The position numbers were made by a program, and so were the translations under genes. A stretch of DNA of 64,000 nt, from the NCBI GenBank assembly GCA_963848825.1, contig CAWKFA010000017.1, positions 248,001 through 312,000 on the forward strand. Direction: 5' to 3'. The stretch comes from CAVVSQ01 sp963848825. Its GTDB lineage: Bacteria > Planctomycetota > Planctomycetia > Gemmatales > Gemmataceae. Shown piece by piece: positions 39,937-49,917 of the stretch (within the stretch, counting starts at the first letter, position 1; each line of letters opens with the position of its first letter). The notes below the pieces were generated by a model, which worked only from the letters and a program-made list of their open reading frames with translations, was not told the origin of the DNA and made no database searches.

Positions 39937-40394
39937 TCGCATAACAAATTCACGAACGTCCTGCAGGAACGCTCACCAAGTTTGGAGGTAACGGATGCGG
40001 CGCACGGTGCCATTGCCACACGGTACTCCGGGTGGCAATGCGGACCTTCCCGCCATCACATTACCGCCACCCCGTCGTGGCTTTGCTGTTCCGTTTCGGT
40101 TGATCTTTGGCAAGGAAGCAGGCTCACGTACCACGGAACGCTCTTCCAGGGGCCCGCCTTCGTCGGCAAGGAAAGACTCGCCGCGAATTGACAGTCCTGT
40201 AGGGTGGTGTCAAGCGTACTCGCGCTGACCCACCGCTAATAAAATCCGGCAAAATCAGCCGTGTCTTGCACACGCCCTTGGCATCCGCCTCTCGCGTGGC
40301 GGCAGCACCCACGTCGTCTTGCGCCGCCAAACGTTGTGAGCCCGTCTACCAAAAGATTGCTGCTACCCTCAAGCCATCCCCCTGGACCCCTTTT
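39921..40394. repeat. Segment duplicated at 56442-56920
   Basis: This 474-base segment recurs at 56442-56920 in the same orientation with scattered substitutions and a few one- to few-base indels. It carries a single arm of the MITE family (40199-40235), which is thus also present in the copy (56722-56758). The left limit coincides with a GAC triplet at 39918-39920. Confidence 0.85.
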
Positions 40395-40442
40395 TCTCTT
40401 CTTTCTCTTCTCTGCCGGCACGCACTCTTTTACGCCCTGTAC

Positions 40443-41948
40443 TTACCCACAGTGATCAGTCTTTTTGGGGAGCACGGACGATTCGGACTCAGTCCGCGTT
40501 CCGCGAGGCGTGCGAGGATCGAGTCGCGCCGCTGCCAGCGCCGTCACCAGGGTTGTGAGCGCGGCCGACGGGGCGACCCATGGCGCGGCAATGCCCGAAC
40601 TAGTGACGACCAAACCCGCCAACGACCCAAGCAGCATGCCGAAAATCATGGCGCGGCCCGAGCAGCGCCAGCCGCCGACGGCGATGATGACGCAACTCAG
40701 GAGCGGTCCGGCGAAAAGGCCGAGGATGATTTGCGAGAGCTCAAAGAGCGTGCCGAGTTTCGAAATAAATCCGGCGGCCACCGTGGCCAGGAGGCCGATG
40801 ACGATCGAGTAGAATCGCCCCCACCAGACCTGCTGTGCCGGGGTCATTCCGGTGCGGAAACGGGCGTGAAAATCCAGCGTTAGAACGGAAGCCAGGGTAT
40901 TGATGCCACTGGGAAGCCCGGTCGAGGCAAGGAGGGCGGCGAGCAACAATCCAGCGACACCGACCGGTAGCCGAGTTGCCACAAAGTGCGGAAACACCTC
41001 GTCCGCCCGGCCCGGCAATGTCGGGTCGCTCGAGTGCGAATAATACACGTTCAGGGACAACCCTACGAGCGATAGTAGGGAGACCACGATGACGACACCG
41101 ATAATATTGACGGCAAAAGACCGGCTGGCGGCGCGAGCGTCTCCCGTGACCAGGTAGCGCTGCAGCGACATCTGATCGCCGAGGTAATTGGTCAGGTTGC
41201 CAATGCTGACGCCGAAAACAACAGTCCAAAAGGTGAGCGGAGCGGCGGGGTCGAGGGAGAAGTCGAAGACGTTGAGCCGGCCGGTGCTTACCAGGTCGTC
41301 AAGCGCGGTGTCGAACGGGACGGGCAGTTGCCACCATGCGGCCACAATCGTCGCGGTAATTCCCAGGATGATGACAGGGATGTGCAGTGCCTCGGTGACG
41401 ATCACACCGCGAACGCCGGAAACCACAGTATAAAAAGTGTTGCTCAGGCCGGTGATGAGAACGATCGGCCAGAACCATTTGTGATCGAGGTTGCCCATCG
41501 TAAGGATCGCAAGGGTCGGGGCGTAAATCATGGCAGCCATCCACCCGACGCGCATTAAGATGTATAGCGCTGCGGCGACTGTTCGCGTGCCTTTTCCGAA
41601 CCGTGCTTCGAGAATCTGATAAGGGTATTGCCACTTGCCTGAAAGATAGCGGGGGAGAAACCAGAAGCGCAACACGCAGTAGTAGAGCGGCATGTTGATC
41701 ACCAAGCCCCAAAACGGTAACAGGAGACCGTCGGAATACACGATGCTCGGATAGATGATGAAGCTGATGCCGGAAAAGAAAGTCGCGGCGATGCTAAGCC
41801 CGACCAGAACGGCATCGAACCAGGTATTTAGCGTGCCGCCGGCGATGAAATAATCGGCGGCGGTTTTGTCCTTTCCACGAGCCAACAGGCCAATCGCCAC
41901 GATGCCGATTGTGTACGCGGCCATGATAGCGAAATCGATCCAGTGCAT
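40443..41948 (-). CDS. Sodium:solute symporter family transporter
   Basis: An intact 501-residue inner-membrane protein with about 13 transmembrane helices. It begins MHWIDFAIMAAYTIGIVAIG, and the family region DYFIAGGTLNTWFDAVLVGLS is the conserved first-helix sodium site area. GLPSGINTLASVLTLDF is the typical helix 8 segment. It would use sodium to import a sugar, sugar acid or similar small solute. It is the last gene of the minus-strand arm of the catabolic locus, 151 bases after the beta-propeller gene, so import of the locus substrate is a reasonable inference. Confidence 0.9.
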   Translation of the reverse strand: MHWIDFAIMAAYTIGIVAIGLLARGKDKTAADYFIAGGTLNTWFDAVLVGLSIAATFFSGISFIIYPSIVYSDGLLLPFWGLVINMPLYYCVLRFWFLPRYLSGKWQYPYQILEARFGKGTRTVAAALYILMRVGWMAAMIYAPTLAILTMGNLDHKWFWPIVLITGLSNTFYTVVSGVRGVIVTEALHIPVIILGITATIVAAWWQLPVPFDTALDDLVSTGRLNVFDFSLDPAAPLTFWTVVFGVSIGNLTNYLGDQMSLQRYLVTGDARAASRSFAVNIIGVVIVVSLLSLVGLSLNVYYSHSSDPTLPGRADEVFPHFVATRLPVGVAGLLLAALLASTGLPSGINTLASVLTLDFHARFRTGMTPAQQVWWGRFYSIVIGLLATVAAGFISKLGTLFELSQIILGLFAGPLLSCVIIAVGGWRCSGRAMIFGMLLGSLAGLVVTSSGIAAPWVAPSAALTTLVTALAAARLDPRTPRGTRTESESSVLPKKTDHCG

Positions 41949-42099
41949 GTTGGGTCTCTACGAGTCCGTGAAGTCGACGGTAGGTAAGTCGTCCGCGGTC
42001 CATGCGATTGGAAGGCCGGCCCACGGTCCTCGGGAATTCCGACGCGTCAGCATGCGGTTGGTCATCACCGCTCTCCGGATTCGCGCTGGGCGCGAAGAT

Positions 42100-43598
42100 T
42101 TATTGTCCGTTTCTCGACTCAGCCGCGAAGCGCAAGGCGTACAGGTCGGCGTCCTTCATGGCAAACCGCAGTCGGATGGCCCGACCGGCCAAGGCGCCGA
42201 GATCGCCGCCCGCGAAGGCCACGGCGCGCTCGATGTCGTTCCCGATCAGCTCGCTGCAGTCGGCGAGAGTGAAGCCGGGGATCGGTGTCCCGTCCGCGCT
42301 CTGTAGTTCGACCTTGACACTACCCGCCGCCGACGTGGCGAAGTTCAGGAGGAGCTTCGACCCTTGAAAGATCAACGGCTTCGTCCGTATCTCGCCGCCG
42401 TTGTAACCGGCGCGGACGGAGGCAAAGCCATCGAGGCGGAGGCTGTAACGCCGCAAGTGGGCGGTCGGCTGGCCGTAATTCTGGTTGACATATAGCGACA
42501 TCTCCGTCGAGCCGGTCGGCACGACGTTCAGCGCGGGATAGTTCGTCCGCGACGTCCAGTTTTCCGCTCCGATGCCCGGCATCAGGAGGGCTTCCATGAA
42601 TGTGCGGTCGTACACGGCCCCGCCGCGGCTCGTCATGAAGACAGCATCGGAAATGTCGTTCGCATACGACGGATTGACGCCGGTCTCTTTTATTTGTTGC
42701 GGCGTCACCACGCGCCGGCCCAGCATGAACCGCGCGGCCGTTGCGAGGTAAATGTGAGGCGCGCGAAAGTAAGGCTGTGTCTGGTTGGTGTAGAGCTGTT
42801 CGACGGGTACCGCTCCGTCCTCCCGGTGATACTCCATTAGTGCCGGCTTTCTCCAGGTGACGAAGTCGTCGCTTTCGACGCGCGCGATTCGCCGCTTCCC
42901 TTCCTTGTAGACCCGGTAGTACAGCAGATACTTTCCTTCCGCGACCGACCAGAAGGCGACATTCTGCGAGTCGAACACGATGGACCGGTCGCCCGCGCGA
43001 ACCCGACCTCCTGATTCGTGAGTACGGGCTTGTCCCCCAGCCTTTTCCAGTGGACGCCGTCGGGCGAGACATAGGCGAAGAGCCCCGGTTCGTGATACCC
43101 GCCAACGGCTTTGTACTTCTCGTTCGGCTTGACGCCGGGCCGCGCGTCCACGAACGGGCAGAAGTTGTGCGTGACGGGGGCGGCGTCCGCGAGCACGATG
43201 TTGGTCGCCTCCTGGCCGGCTCGTGGATAGAGCTTCAAGAGCGGTTTGGTCCAGTGAACGCCATCGTCGGACTCGGCGTAACAAACGACCTGGTGGTCGC
43301 CGGTGTCCTTCTTCTCACTGGTGACGGAACCGCGGTAGTAAGCCTGATACCGGCCACTCACGTGAAGGATCGTCACGTAGCCGCTGAACGGACCTTCCCA
43401 CGGCTTGTCGAACGAAAATACCAAGCCTCGATCGATCGGGCGGTGCAGACATAAATCAGTGTGCGTCAGCGTGTCGATCAGAAAGCGATCGACAAATACT
43501 TCGCGACGGGTGCCGATCTCGACCGCTGCGGGCGGCCCGGCCCGACCGTACAGCGGCAAGGCGAGCAATAAAATCAGCGTGGGGGCGAGACGTGACAT
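42100..43598 (-). CDS. Secreted GH43-like beta-propeller protein (one frameshift)
   Basis: About 499 residues. A signal peptide (RLAPTLILLLALPLYGRAG) precedes repeats of the five-bladed glycosidase-like propeller: YAESDDGVHWTKP, YVSPDGVHWKRLG and RVESDDFVTWRKP. The C-terminal part is a beta-rich domain. Relatives occur in many planctomycete glycan loci and their activities are mostly unknown. The frame changes near 43003, where one extra G in a GGG run restores ARGGDRSIVFDSQN. It lies 21 bases after the hydroxyacid dehydrogenase gene in the same direction. Confidence 0.72.
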
Positions 43599-43619
43599 TT
43601 GTAACTCCCTGCGGAATGC

Positions 43620-44648
43620 TTAGTGCCCGGCCAATTCTTCCGGCGTGAGCGCATTGAGCAGCGGTTCGCCGTGAACAAAGCGATGGGCGTTAATGGAGAA
43701 AATATCCCACAGCCGCGCCCGGAAACGCTGGCTCAGACTTGATCCGGCGATATGCGGCGTGAAGATGACGTTGGGCAATTGCCAGATCGGGTGATTTGGT
43801 GGCGTCGGGTATTGATAATGCGTATCGAGCGCCGCGCCGGCGATCCAGTTCTCGCGGAGCGCGCAGCAAAGCGCGTCTTGCTGGACGATCGGCCCGCGTG
43901 CGGGGTTGAGCAGGTACGCCGAGCGCGGCAACGCCCGCAGTTCACGCTCGCCGATCATTCCCTCGCTTGCCTTGGTGAGCGGGAGCGCCAGCACGAGGAA
44001 ATCGAGCGACGCCAGGAACTCAAGTTCCTGTCCCGGCCCGAAGGCCCGGTGGGGAAGCACGCCGTCGGGGTCGCCCGTGCCGGCGACGGTGTAGACACCA
44101 TGGCGTGGTTTGATTTTCCCGTTGCGTGTCAGTACGTGGACTTGCAAGCCCATGTGTTTGGCGAGTCGTGCGGTCTCGCGGCCAAGGCCGCCATACCCCC
44201 AGAGGCCGACGGTCATCCCGCGCAGCTCACGTTGAAAAACCTCCGAGCGGTCCCACGTCGCGCACTCTTGATTGCGAATCATCTGGCGCAGATCGCGTAC
44301 CAGGTTCACCATCATGGCAATGCACCATTCGCCGATGGGGACATCGAAGCACCCGCGCGCGTTGGAAGCGCGGATGCCGCGCGCGACCAGGTCAAGCCCC
44401 AGAAGCTGCGAATACCCCGTCGAGGAAATGTGCACCCAGCGCAGGGCCCGCATTTCCGCGAAATTCGTCGGCGGAAAGGTGCAAAAGAGCGCGTTCACCT
44501 CGCGCAGTCTCGCCGCGTCGATCACGCGGGATTGCTCCCCGGGCGGTTCGAGGCAATCGACCTCGAAGTACCCGCTCTCGCGCACGGCAGCCAACACCGC
44601 CGGCTCGACGGGTACATCAATGAGCAGCTTTTGCCGGTCTTCGTTCAA
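43620..44648 (-). CDS. D-2-hydroxyacid dehydrogenase family protein
   Basis: An intact protein of about 342 residues. The NAD site is VGLWGYGGLGRETARLAK. Catalytic Arg is in LLNPARGPIVQ and His in FTPHIAGSS. Members reduce 2-oxoacids to D-2-hydroxyacids. The start is placed at TTG 44648 because its TTGA overlaps the TGA of the upstream dehydratase gene, with GAAGG about ten bases upstream; an earlier open stretch in this frame is antisense to no gene but lacks family similarity. Translational coupling suggests it acts on a product of the dehydratase or aldolases. Confidence 0.85.
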   Translation of the reverse strand: MNEDRQKLLIDVPVEPAVLAAVRESGYFEVDCLEPPGEQSRVIDAARLREVNALFCTFPPTNFAEMRALRWVHISSTGYSQLLGLDLVARGIRASNARGCFDVPIGEWCIAMMVNLVRDLRQMIRNQECATWDRSEVFQRELRGMTVGLWGYGGLGRETARLAKHMGLQVHVLTRNGKIKPRHGVYTVAGTGDPDGVLPHRAFGPGQELEFLASLDFLVLALPLTKASEGMIGERELRALPRSAYLLNPARGPIVQQDALCCALRENWIAGAALDTHYQYPTPPNHPIWQLPNVIFTPHIAGSSLSQRFRARLWDIFSINAHRFVHGEPLLNALTPEELAGH

Positions 44649-45851
44649 GTCGATAGCACCTTCCCGGGGACGCTGTTGAACTCGCCGCTGCCGGGTTGGA
44701 AGGCGTAGCGGCGCTTGATGTCGTCCGTGAGCACGACGCCCAGGCCAGGACGATCGGGCGGGAGTACATAGCCGTCTCGAATGATCAGGCCGCCGGCGAT
44801 TACGTCGGAATGAAGTCCAGCGTAGTCGGGGGGGATTTCCAGGATGGCAGTGTTCGGGGCGGCAAAACCCGCGTGGACGTTCTGCATAAGGGATGCTCCG
44901 GCCCCCCAGGCATGTGTCGCAATCTTGCGGTTTCGCTTCGCCAGCATGGCTGCGACGTTGAGGAATTCGCCGAGCCCTCCTGTAAACGAGGCGTCGGGCT
45001 GCCCGATGTCGAAGCAGTCCTGTTCGATGAAGACCCGCCATTCGTACGACGCGGTAAGACACTCCCCGCCCGCGATCGAAACATCGGTCGCCCGGCAGAG
45101 TTCGGCGTACCCCCAGGGGTCGGTATAGTGCATCGGCTCCTCGTAAAAGACGAGGCCGGCCGGCGCGACGGCTTCCATCACAGCCTTGGCGATTTCGAGT
45201 GTCCACGTGGTCTCGTGGTTATTGCCCATATGGCCGTCCATCATCAACCACGCGTCCGGGCCGGCGCTCGCGCATAAAGGCAGCCTTGTCTCCCTCGAAT
45301 TCGGCGGCCTCGGCGGGTGTCTTCGGCATGTACCACCCGTCCGGCGACAGGCTGCCTGCCCCCACCTTGATGCCGCGGAAACCTAGCGAAAAGTAATGAT
45401 CGACCTTTCGGGCCAACGTGTTCTTCGGATAGTTGCTCGGACCACCGGTGGCGTAGCAGGGGAGGCGGTCGTACTTCGCTCCGCCTAACAACGCATGCAC
45501 TGGCTGGTCAAGTAGCTTACCTTTCAAATCCCAGAGCGCAGCCTCGATGCCATTGATGACGACCGCGCCGACACCCACCCGGCACCAGAAATTGCCGCAG
45601 TGGTACATGCGCCGCCAGAGTTCGGGAACGTCATCGACGGTCTGCCCAATCAGGATCGGCTTGAAAAACTCGACTATGGCGGGCACGACCTCGGGGCAGA
45701 AATACCCCGCATAGGTCTCACCGACACCGGTCGGACCGTCGGTAAGGATCTCGATGAAGGCCGCGCTGCGCAGCTTGCGGGCTTCGCGCAGGAACGGATC
45801 GTTGGTGCAAGGGCCCGTAAGTAATGTGGTGCGGACGTCAGTAATTCTCAT
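44645..45851 (-). CDS. Enolase-superfamily (mandelate racemase-type) dehydratase (one frameshift)
   Basis: About 402 residues. An N-terminal capping domain (RITDVRTTLLTGP, GVGETYAGYFCPEVV) precedes the barrel: FRGIKVGAG with Lys, metal ligands in LMMDGHMGNN, FYEEPMHYTD and IAGGECLTAS, and the His base in ATHAWGAG. This set fits acid-sugar dehydratases that give 2-keto-3-deoxy acids. The frame breaks near 45265. ATG 45851 is chosen as it begins directly at the family N-terminus. The stop overlaps the start of the D-2-hydroxyacid dehydrogenase gene. Confidence 0.85.
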
Positions 45852-45980
45852 AAGTTCACGACGGTAGAATCCAGCGCTTTGCCACCATGCAAAACGAGTG
45901 GAAACAAACTTTCCTGCCTGTTTCCGCACAGACCGACCTGTCTGTGCCACCTGAATTCATTTATGTAACAAGGCACTACG

Positions 45981-47330
45981 TCATTGTTCGATCTTCACGG
46001 TTCGGCCGATCACGTCCCGGCGCAGCCCTTTGCTCCAGCCGCCCAGGTCGTATGTGATGTACAGCGTGCCGTCCTTCGGCGTTTCTTCGATCGCCATGTA
46101 GTGAGTCGTCAGCACACCCGAGGTAATGCGAACGACGTTGCTCCATGTCTGGCCGTGATCCCGGCTGAAAGCGAGGTAGTTGCCGTTCCAAGGATACTCG
46201 GGATAGCGCCAGCAGAGTTTTTGCGGCACGCGTACGCCGAATGCCGCCACGAGCAGGCCACTCCGGAGTTCGATTAGGTCCGGATCGACCACGGCCCCGC
46301 GGAGTTCATCGGGATTGTTTTCATCGAGCAGTTTGCCGCGGAAATCCTTGAAATTGCGAAAGTGTTCGACCCACAAATCGGTTCTGTTGATGTCGAGTCC
46401 GGCGAAGACCTGTTCCCGCGGCGGCGACCAGCTGGCGCCGCCGTCGTCGGACGTGGCCTGGTACATGTTGCGGCCGGTGCGCATGAAACAGATTAGCCGC
46501 CCGGCCTTGATACCTTGACTGACGCGGCAGAGTACCGGCTCGCCGAACCCCTCCGTGCCGACTGCCGGGTCGACCGCGATGGTCGAGACCAACTTCCACG
46601 TGTTGCCGCGATCGGCTGACCGGAACAAGAAGCACCGGGTCTTTATCATCGTCTTCGCGTACGTCGATGGCGTGGCGTCCCCCTGGAGCCAACCGTAGAG
46701 GGTCGTGAGCAAATCGCCGTTGGGTAGCTCGAGGATCCGCCGGTGGGCCCGCTGGGCCGCATGCGGTCGCCCGCCATCGTCGCTCGAGCCCGTAAACTTC
46801 GCGTTCGGCATGTCGAACGAAACCTCCAGAGGCCCGCGTACTGTCTTCCAGTCATCGGTCGAGACGTAGAGCTGACCCACCCCCGTCCCGTCCTTTTCAG
46901 CAGGTATGACGTAGGTGTCTAGCGAGACGATGGTACCGTCGCGAAACTGAGTGATACCCCCCTCCATGTTCAAGCCGTTGTCACCCGGCTTGAGCGGAAT
47001 GGTGGACCAATTCAGACCGCCGTCCCGTGAGATGCGGGTGCACATTGCATAGGGATAAGCCATCCGTTTGGACGGAAACGGTTTCTCCGGCACTTGGGCT
47101 TGGAGGATGAGCGTGCCAGATCGGGTGCAGAGCAGCGACGGCTGCAGGCCACGAAGCAAAATGACTCGCTCCTCGCCGTAGGTTAACCGCAGCTTGCCGT
47201 CCGATAGAATTGCCTTGGGCTCATTCTTGCTTGCCTCCAGTGGAGCGGGAGAGGGGGCGTCCGCGCTCGCCGCTGGTATCAAACTTGCCAGTACCAATAA
47301 GGTGCAGGAGGCAGTTCGCGTCGTGTGCAT
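45981..47330 (-). CDS. Secreted sialidase-like (BNR repeat) beta-propeller
   Basis: An intact 449-residue protein with a signal peptide (TASCTLLVLASLIPAASA). Four Asp-box repeats are visible: SRDGGLNW, SADRGNTW, SDDGGASW and SRDHGQTW. This is the six-bladed sialidase fold. Specific activity is uncertain because such planctomycete proteins are often not true sialidases. ATG 47330 is chosen because AAAGGAA lies upstream and a good signal peptide follows. It starts 19 bases after the GntR gene stop, so they probably share a transcript. Confidence 0.82.
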   Translation of the reverse strand: MHTTRTASCTLLVLASLIPAASADAPSPAPLEASKNEPKAILSDGKLRLTYGEERVILLRGLQPSLLCTRSGTLILQAQVPEKPFPSKRMAYPYAMCTRISRDGGLNWSTIPLKPGDNGLNMEGGITQFRDGTIVSLDTYVIPAEKDGTGVGQLYVSTDDWKTVRGPLEVSFDMPNAKFTGSSDDGGRPHAAQRAHRRILELPNGDLLTTLYGWLQGDATPSTYAKTMIKTRCFLFRSADRGNTWKLVSTIAVDPAVGTEGFGEPVLCRVSQGIKAGRLICFMRTGRNMYQATSDDGGASWSPPREQVFAGLDINRTDLWVEHFRNFKDFRGKLLDENNPDELRGAVVDPDLIELRSGLLVAAFGVRVPQKLCWRYPEYPWNGNYLAFSRDHGQTWSNVVRITSGVLTTHYMAIEETPKDGTLYITYDLGGWSKGLRRDVIGRTVKIEQ

Positions 47331-47349
47331 CGATTTCAATTCCTTTCGT

Positions 47350-48000
47350 TTAGTGGCAAACTGGAAGGATCGCCCAATGGGCCAGATGAGTCCGCAAGAC
47401 ACGCTTGGCCTCGTCGGCATTGCGTGCCGTCAGGGCTGCGAGGATCTGCCCATGCTCCACGAGCGTGCGCTCGCAAGCCTCGCGCCAGTGGTTGGTGTCT
47501 TCCGTGTCGCCGTGAATCAGGGGCAGCGGGGCGCGATGGTACAAGTGCGACAGACGACGCATCCGTGCGCCATCGATCAGCGCTTCGTGGAAGCGGCGGT
47601 CGGCCTCGATGACGCCCAGCGAGTAGCCTTCTTCGAAGAGTCGGCCGAACTCGTTGTTGGCTTGCGTCATTGACGACAAGTCCGGTGACAAAGCGGCACA
47701 AACCTCCTCAATCGCCAAGCACTCGAAGGCCAAGCGTAGCTTGGTGATTTCAGCCAAATCCGTTGCCGTCAACTCCGGGACGAAGTACCCAGTCTGGGCA
47801 CCGCGCTCGATCAACCCTTCGGACTCAAGACGCGCAAACGCTTCGCGCAGTGCGGTGCGATGCACGCGCAAACGCTTGGCCCAGTGCGGCTCACGCAGCC
47901 GTTGACCTGGCTCAATCTGTTGAAGAACGAGCAGTCGCCGCAGAGCCAAATAGGCCCTTTGGCGGTGGTTGATCGAAGTCGTGGTGGAAAGCCGTGGCAT
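47350..48000 (-). CDS. GntR-family (FadR-type) transcriptional regulator
   Basis: An intact 216-residue regulator. The winged helix (about residues 15-75) has the family phrases IEPGQRLREPHWAKRLRVHRTALREAFARLESEGLI. The C-terminal all-helical FCD ligand domain has RLAFECLAIEEVCAAL and ADRRFHEALIDGA, with His residues in the metal or ligand site. Members of this type sense sugar acids or related metabolites. The start ATG 48000 follows AGGAA. It lies at the centre of the divergent catabolic locus and is the obvious candidate local regulator. Confidence 0.9.
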   Translation of the reverse strand: MPRLSTTTSINHRQRAYLALRRLLVLQQIEPGQRLREPHWAKRLRVHRTALREAFARLESEGLIERGAQTGYFVPELTATDLAEITKLRLAFECLAIEEVCAALSPDLSSMTQANNEFGRLFEEGYSLGVIEADRRFHEALIDGARMRRLSHLYHRAPLPLIHGDTEDTNHWREACERTLVEHGQILAALTARNADEAKRVLRTHLAHWAILPVCH

Positions 48001-48072
48001 TTTGATTCCTCATTCATACCATAATCTATGTCGCCATAATTGAAACGTCTATGTTGTCAAAATGGAGTCAGA
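48001..48072. promoter_or_regulatory. Divergent promoter gap of the catabolic locus
   Basis: A gap of 72 bases between the start codons of the GntR gene (minus) and the aldolase gene (plus). It is AT-richer than its surroundings. TCTATGTCG at 48025-48033 and TCTATGTTG at 48048-48056 are direct repeats 23 bases apart, about two helical turns. They could be operator half-sites, but this is a weak inference from sequence alone. Confidence 0.3.
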
Positions 48073-48900
48073 ATGAAAGCCAGTCGAGTGCTCGAAAAAG
48101 TCCGCGCGGGTCAGGCGGCGCTGGGCCTGGCGCTTCATTTGACAGACCCGTCGGTCTTCGAACTGGCGGGCCTGATGGGGTTCGACGCCATTTGGATGGA
48201 CATGGAGCACCACTTTTACAGCCTGGAAGTGGCGGCGAATTTGATGCGTGCGGCCCGGGTGGGAGGCGCGGATATCGTTGCGCGTCCGGCCAAGGGTGAA
48301 TTTATGCGTATGGCCCGCATGCTCGAAGCTGGGGCCAGCGGGATCATGTATCCGCGGTGCGACTCGGCGGAGGAAGCGCGGGAAGTGGTCCGCTGGGCGA
48401 AATTCGCCCCGCTGGGAAAGCGCGGGTTCGACGGCTCAGGGCCGGACGTGCCCTACCTGCTCCAGCCAATGAACCGTTATCTGCGTGAGGCTAACGAGCA
48501 AACGTTCATTATCGTCCAATTGGAGGAACCGCGGGCAGTGGACCAGGCCGAAAAGATTGCCGCCGTACCAGGTGTGGACATGCTGATGCTGGGCCCGGCG
48601 GATTTCACCGTGCTCACCGGTATCCCTGGAGAGTTTGCGCACCCGACCGTGACCGCTGCCATCGAGGCGGTTGCCCGCGCCGCCCGGAATACCGGCAAAC
48701 ACTGGGCGGCGACCTGCGGTTCGCTCAACGCGGCTCGCACGATGATCGACCTGGGCGCACGTCTCCTGTTCCATGGCTGCGACCTCGTGTTCGTCAAGAA
48801 CGGCTTCGACCAGGTGCAAGCGGCGTTCGGGAAAGAGCTCGGGTTTCGCTTCGGCCGGCCTTCGACAACGGGTGGGCCGAGCTATCTGGAGGGCAACTAG
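48073..48900 (+). CDS. HpcH/HpaI-type aldolase
   Basis: An intact 275-residue class II (metal) aldolase of the pyruvate aldolase barrel family. Signs are IWMDMEHHFYS with the catalytic acid/His region, metal ligands Glu in VQLEEPRAVD and Asp in LMLGPADFTVL. The KFAPLGKRGFDGS segment is typical. Members cleave 2-keto-3-deoxy acids to pyruvate plus an aldehyde. GGAG at 48064-48067 precedes ATG 48073. First gene of the plus-strand arm; the next gene starts 3 bases after its stop. Confidence 0.9.
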   Translation: MKASRVLEKVRAGQAALGLALHLTDPSVFELAGLMGFDAIWMDMEHHFYSLEVAANLMRAARVGGADIVARPAKGEFMRMARMLEAGASGIMYPRCDSAEEAREVVRWAKFAPLGKRGFDGSGPDVPYLLQPMNRYLREANEQTFIIVQLEEPRAVDQAEKIAAVPGVDMLMLGPADFTVLTGIPGEFAHPTVTAAIEAVARAARNTGKHWAATCGSLNAARTMIDLGARLLFHGCDLVFVKNGFDQVQAAFGKELGFRFGRPSTTGGPSYLEGN

Positions 48901-48902
48901 CC

Positions 48903-49901
48903 GTGCCCGCGCACCGCATCCTAATCGTCGGCGCCGGATCGATCGGCGAGCGCCATCTGCGCTGCTTCCTGGCGACCGGTCGGGCGGAGATGTCTTTCGT
49001 CGAGGTCAACCCCCACCTCCGGACAACCATCGCAGAGCGGTACGGGATTGGGCCAGGCTACGCGAGGCTCGAGGACGCCATCGAACGCCCCTTGGACGCC
49101 GCCGTCGTCGCCACGCCCACCTCACTGCACGTGCTACAGGCGAGCGTGCTCCTCAAGCGCGGCGCGCATGTGCTGATCGAGAAGCCGCTCGGGGTAAATC
49201 TCGATGGGGTTGACGCAATGATTGATTTGGCCGGCCGGAGAAAAGTCGTTATTGCCGTTGCGTACGTTATGCGGACGCACCCGGCGCTGGCGGCGATGCG
49301 TGACGCCTTGAGGGCCGGCCGGTTCGGCAAGCCCCTCGAATTGATTGCTGTCGCGGGACAGGACTTTGCCGTGTATCGGCCCGCCTATCGTGACACGTAT
49401 TACGCCCGGCGCGAGTTGGGGGGCGGCGCGGTGCAAGACGCCCTGACCCATGTGCTCAACGCGGGCGAGTGGCTGGTGGGCCCGATCGAGCGCGTCGTGG
49501 CCGACGGCGCCCGGTTGAAAATCTCGGGAGTCGACGTCGAAGACACGGTGCACGTCATGGCACGGCACGGGCCGGTGCTAGCTAGCTATGCCCTCAATCA
49601 GCATCAGGCCCCCAACGAATTTACGCTTACCGTAGTATGCGAGTCAGGCACCGTGCGCTTCGAAGTGCATGCCGGCCAGTGGCGGTCTTGCGAGCGGGCG
49701 GGGGAGCCATGGATCGATCACGGCCCCATGGTCCCGTCCGAGCGCGACGCGCCGTTCCTGCGGCAGGCTCACGCATTCCTTGACGCAATCGAGGGCAAAG
49801 TACCGCCGCTTTGCCCCCTCGAGGACGGCATCCGGACACTGCGCGCCAACCTCGCGATTCTCGTCAGCATGGATACCGGCGGCTGGGTTTCCGTCAAATG
49901 A
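48903..49901 (+). CDS. Gfo/Idh/MocA-family oxidoreductase
   Basis: An intact 332-residue cytoplasmic NAD(P)-dependent dehydrogenase. The Rossmann motif is ILIVGAGSIGERHLR, the family Glu-Lys-Pro is in LIEKPLGV and the C-terminal sheet has GGGAVQDALTHVLNAGEWL with the catalytic His region. Unlike the copy at 27281 it has no Tat signal. It probably oxidises a hydroxyl on the sugar-like substrate of the locus. Start GTG 48903 is two bases after the aldolase stop. Confidence 0.9.
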   Translation: MPAHRILIVGAGSIGERHLRCFLATGRAEMSFVEVNPHLRTTIAERYGIGPGYARLEDAIERPLDAAVVATPTSLHVLQASVLLKRGAHVLIEKPLGVNLDGVDAMIDLAGRRKVVIAVAYVMRTHPALAAMRDALRAGRFGKPLELIAVAGQDFAVYRPAYRDTYYARRELGGGAVQDALTHVLNAGEWLVGPIERVVADGARLKISGVDVEDTVHVMARHGPVLASYALNQHQAPNEFTLTVVCESGTVRFEVHAGQWRSCERAGEPWIDHGPMVPSERDAPFLRQAHAFLDAIEGKVPPLCPLEDGIRTLRANLAILVSMDTGGWVSVK

Positions 49902-49917
49902 CGAGGAGTTTTCGCCC

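Larger units (their letters stand above)
39747..40442. other. Noncoding region downstream of hpnH
   Basis: A gap of 696 bases between hpnH and the convergent symporter gene. It holds short direct repeats (39869-39936), the segment 39921-40394 that is duplicated at 56442-56920, and a single MITE arm (40199-40235). No convincing gene is present. Confidence 0.6.

Noticed and set aside
39995..40228. Small gene with GGAGG ribosome site, also present in the duplicate at 56518-56751
   Set aside because: The two copies have equal length, but of nine differences six change the amino acid and three are silent, so there is no sign of protein-level constraint. No family is recognised.
42100..43598. Decay of the whole catabolic locus because of many frameshifts
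   Set aside because: Overlapping start/stop junctions and family motifs on both sides of each break are preserved, and similar breaks occur throughout the window, including essential-type genes.
45186..45396. Short plus-strand open frames antisense to the dehydratase gene
   Set aside because: They have no motifs or ribosome sites and mirror the codon pattern of the minus-strand gene.
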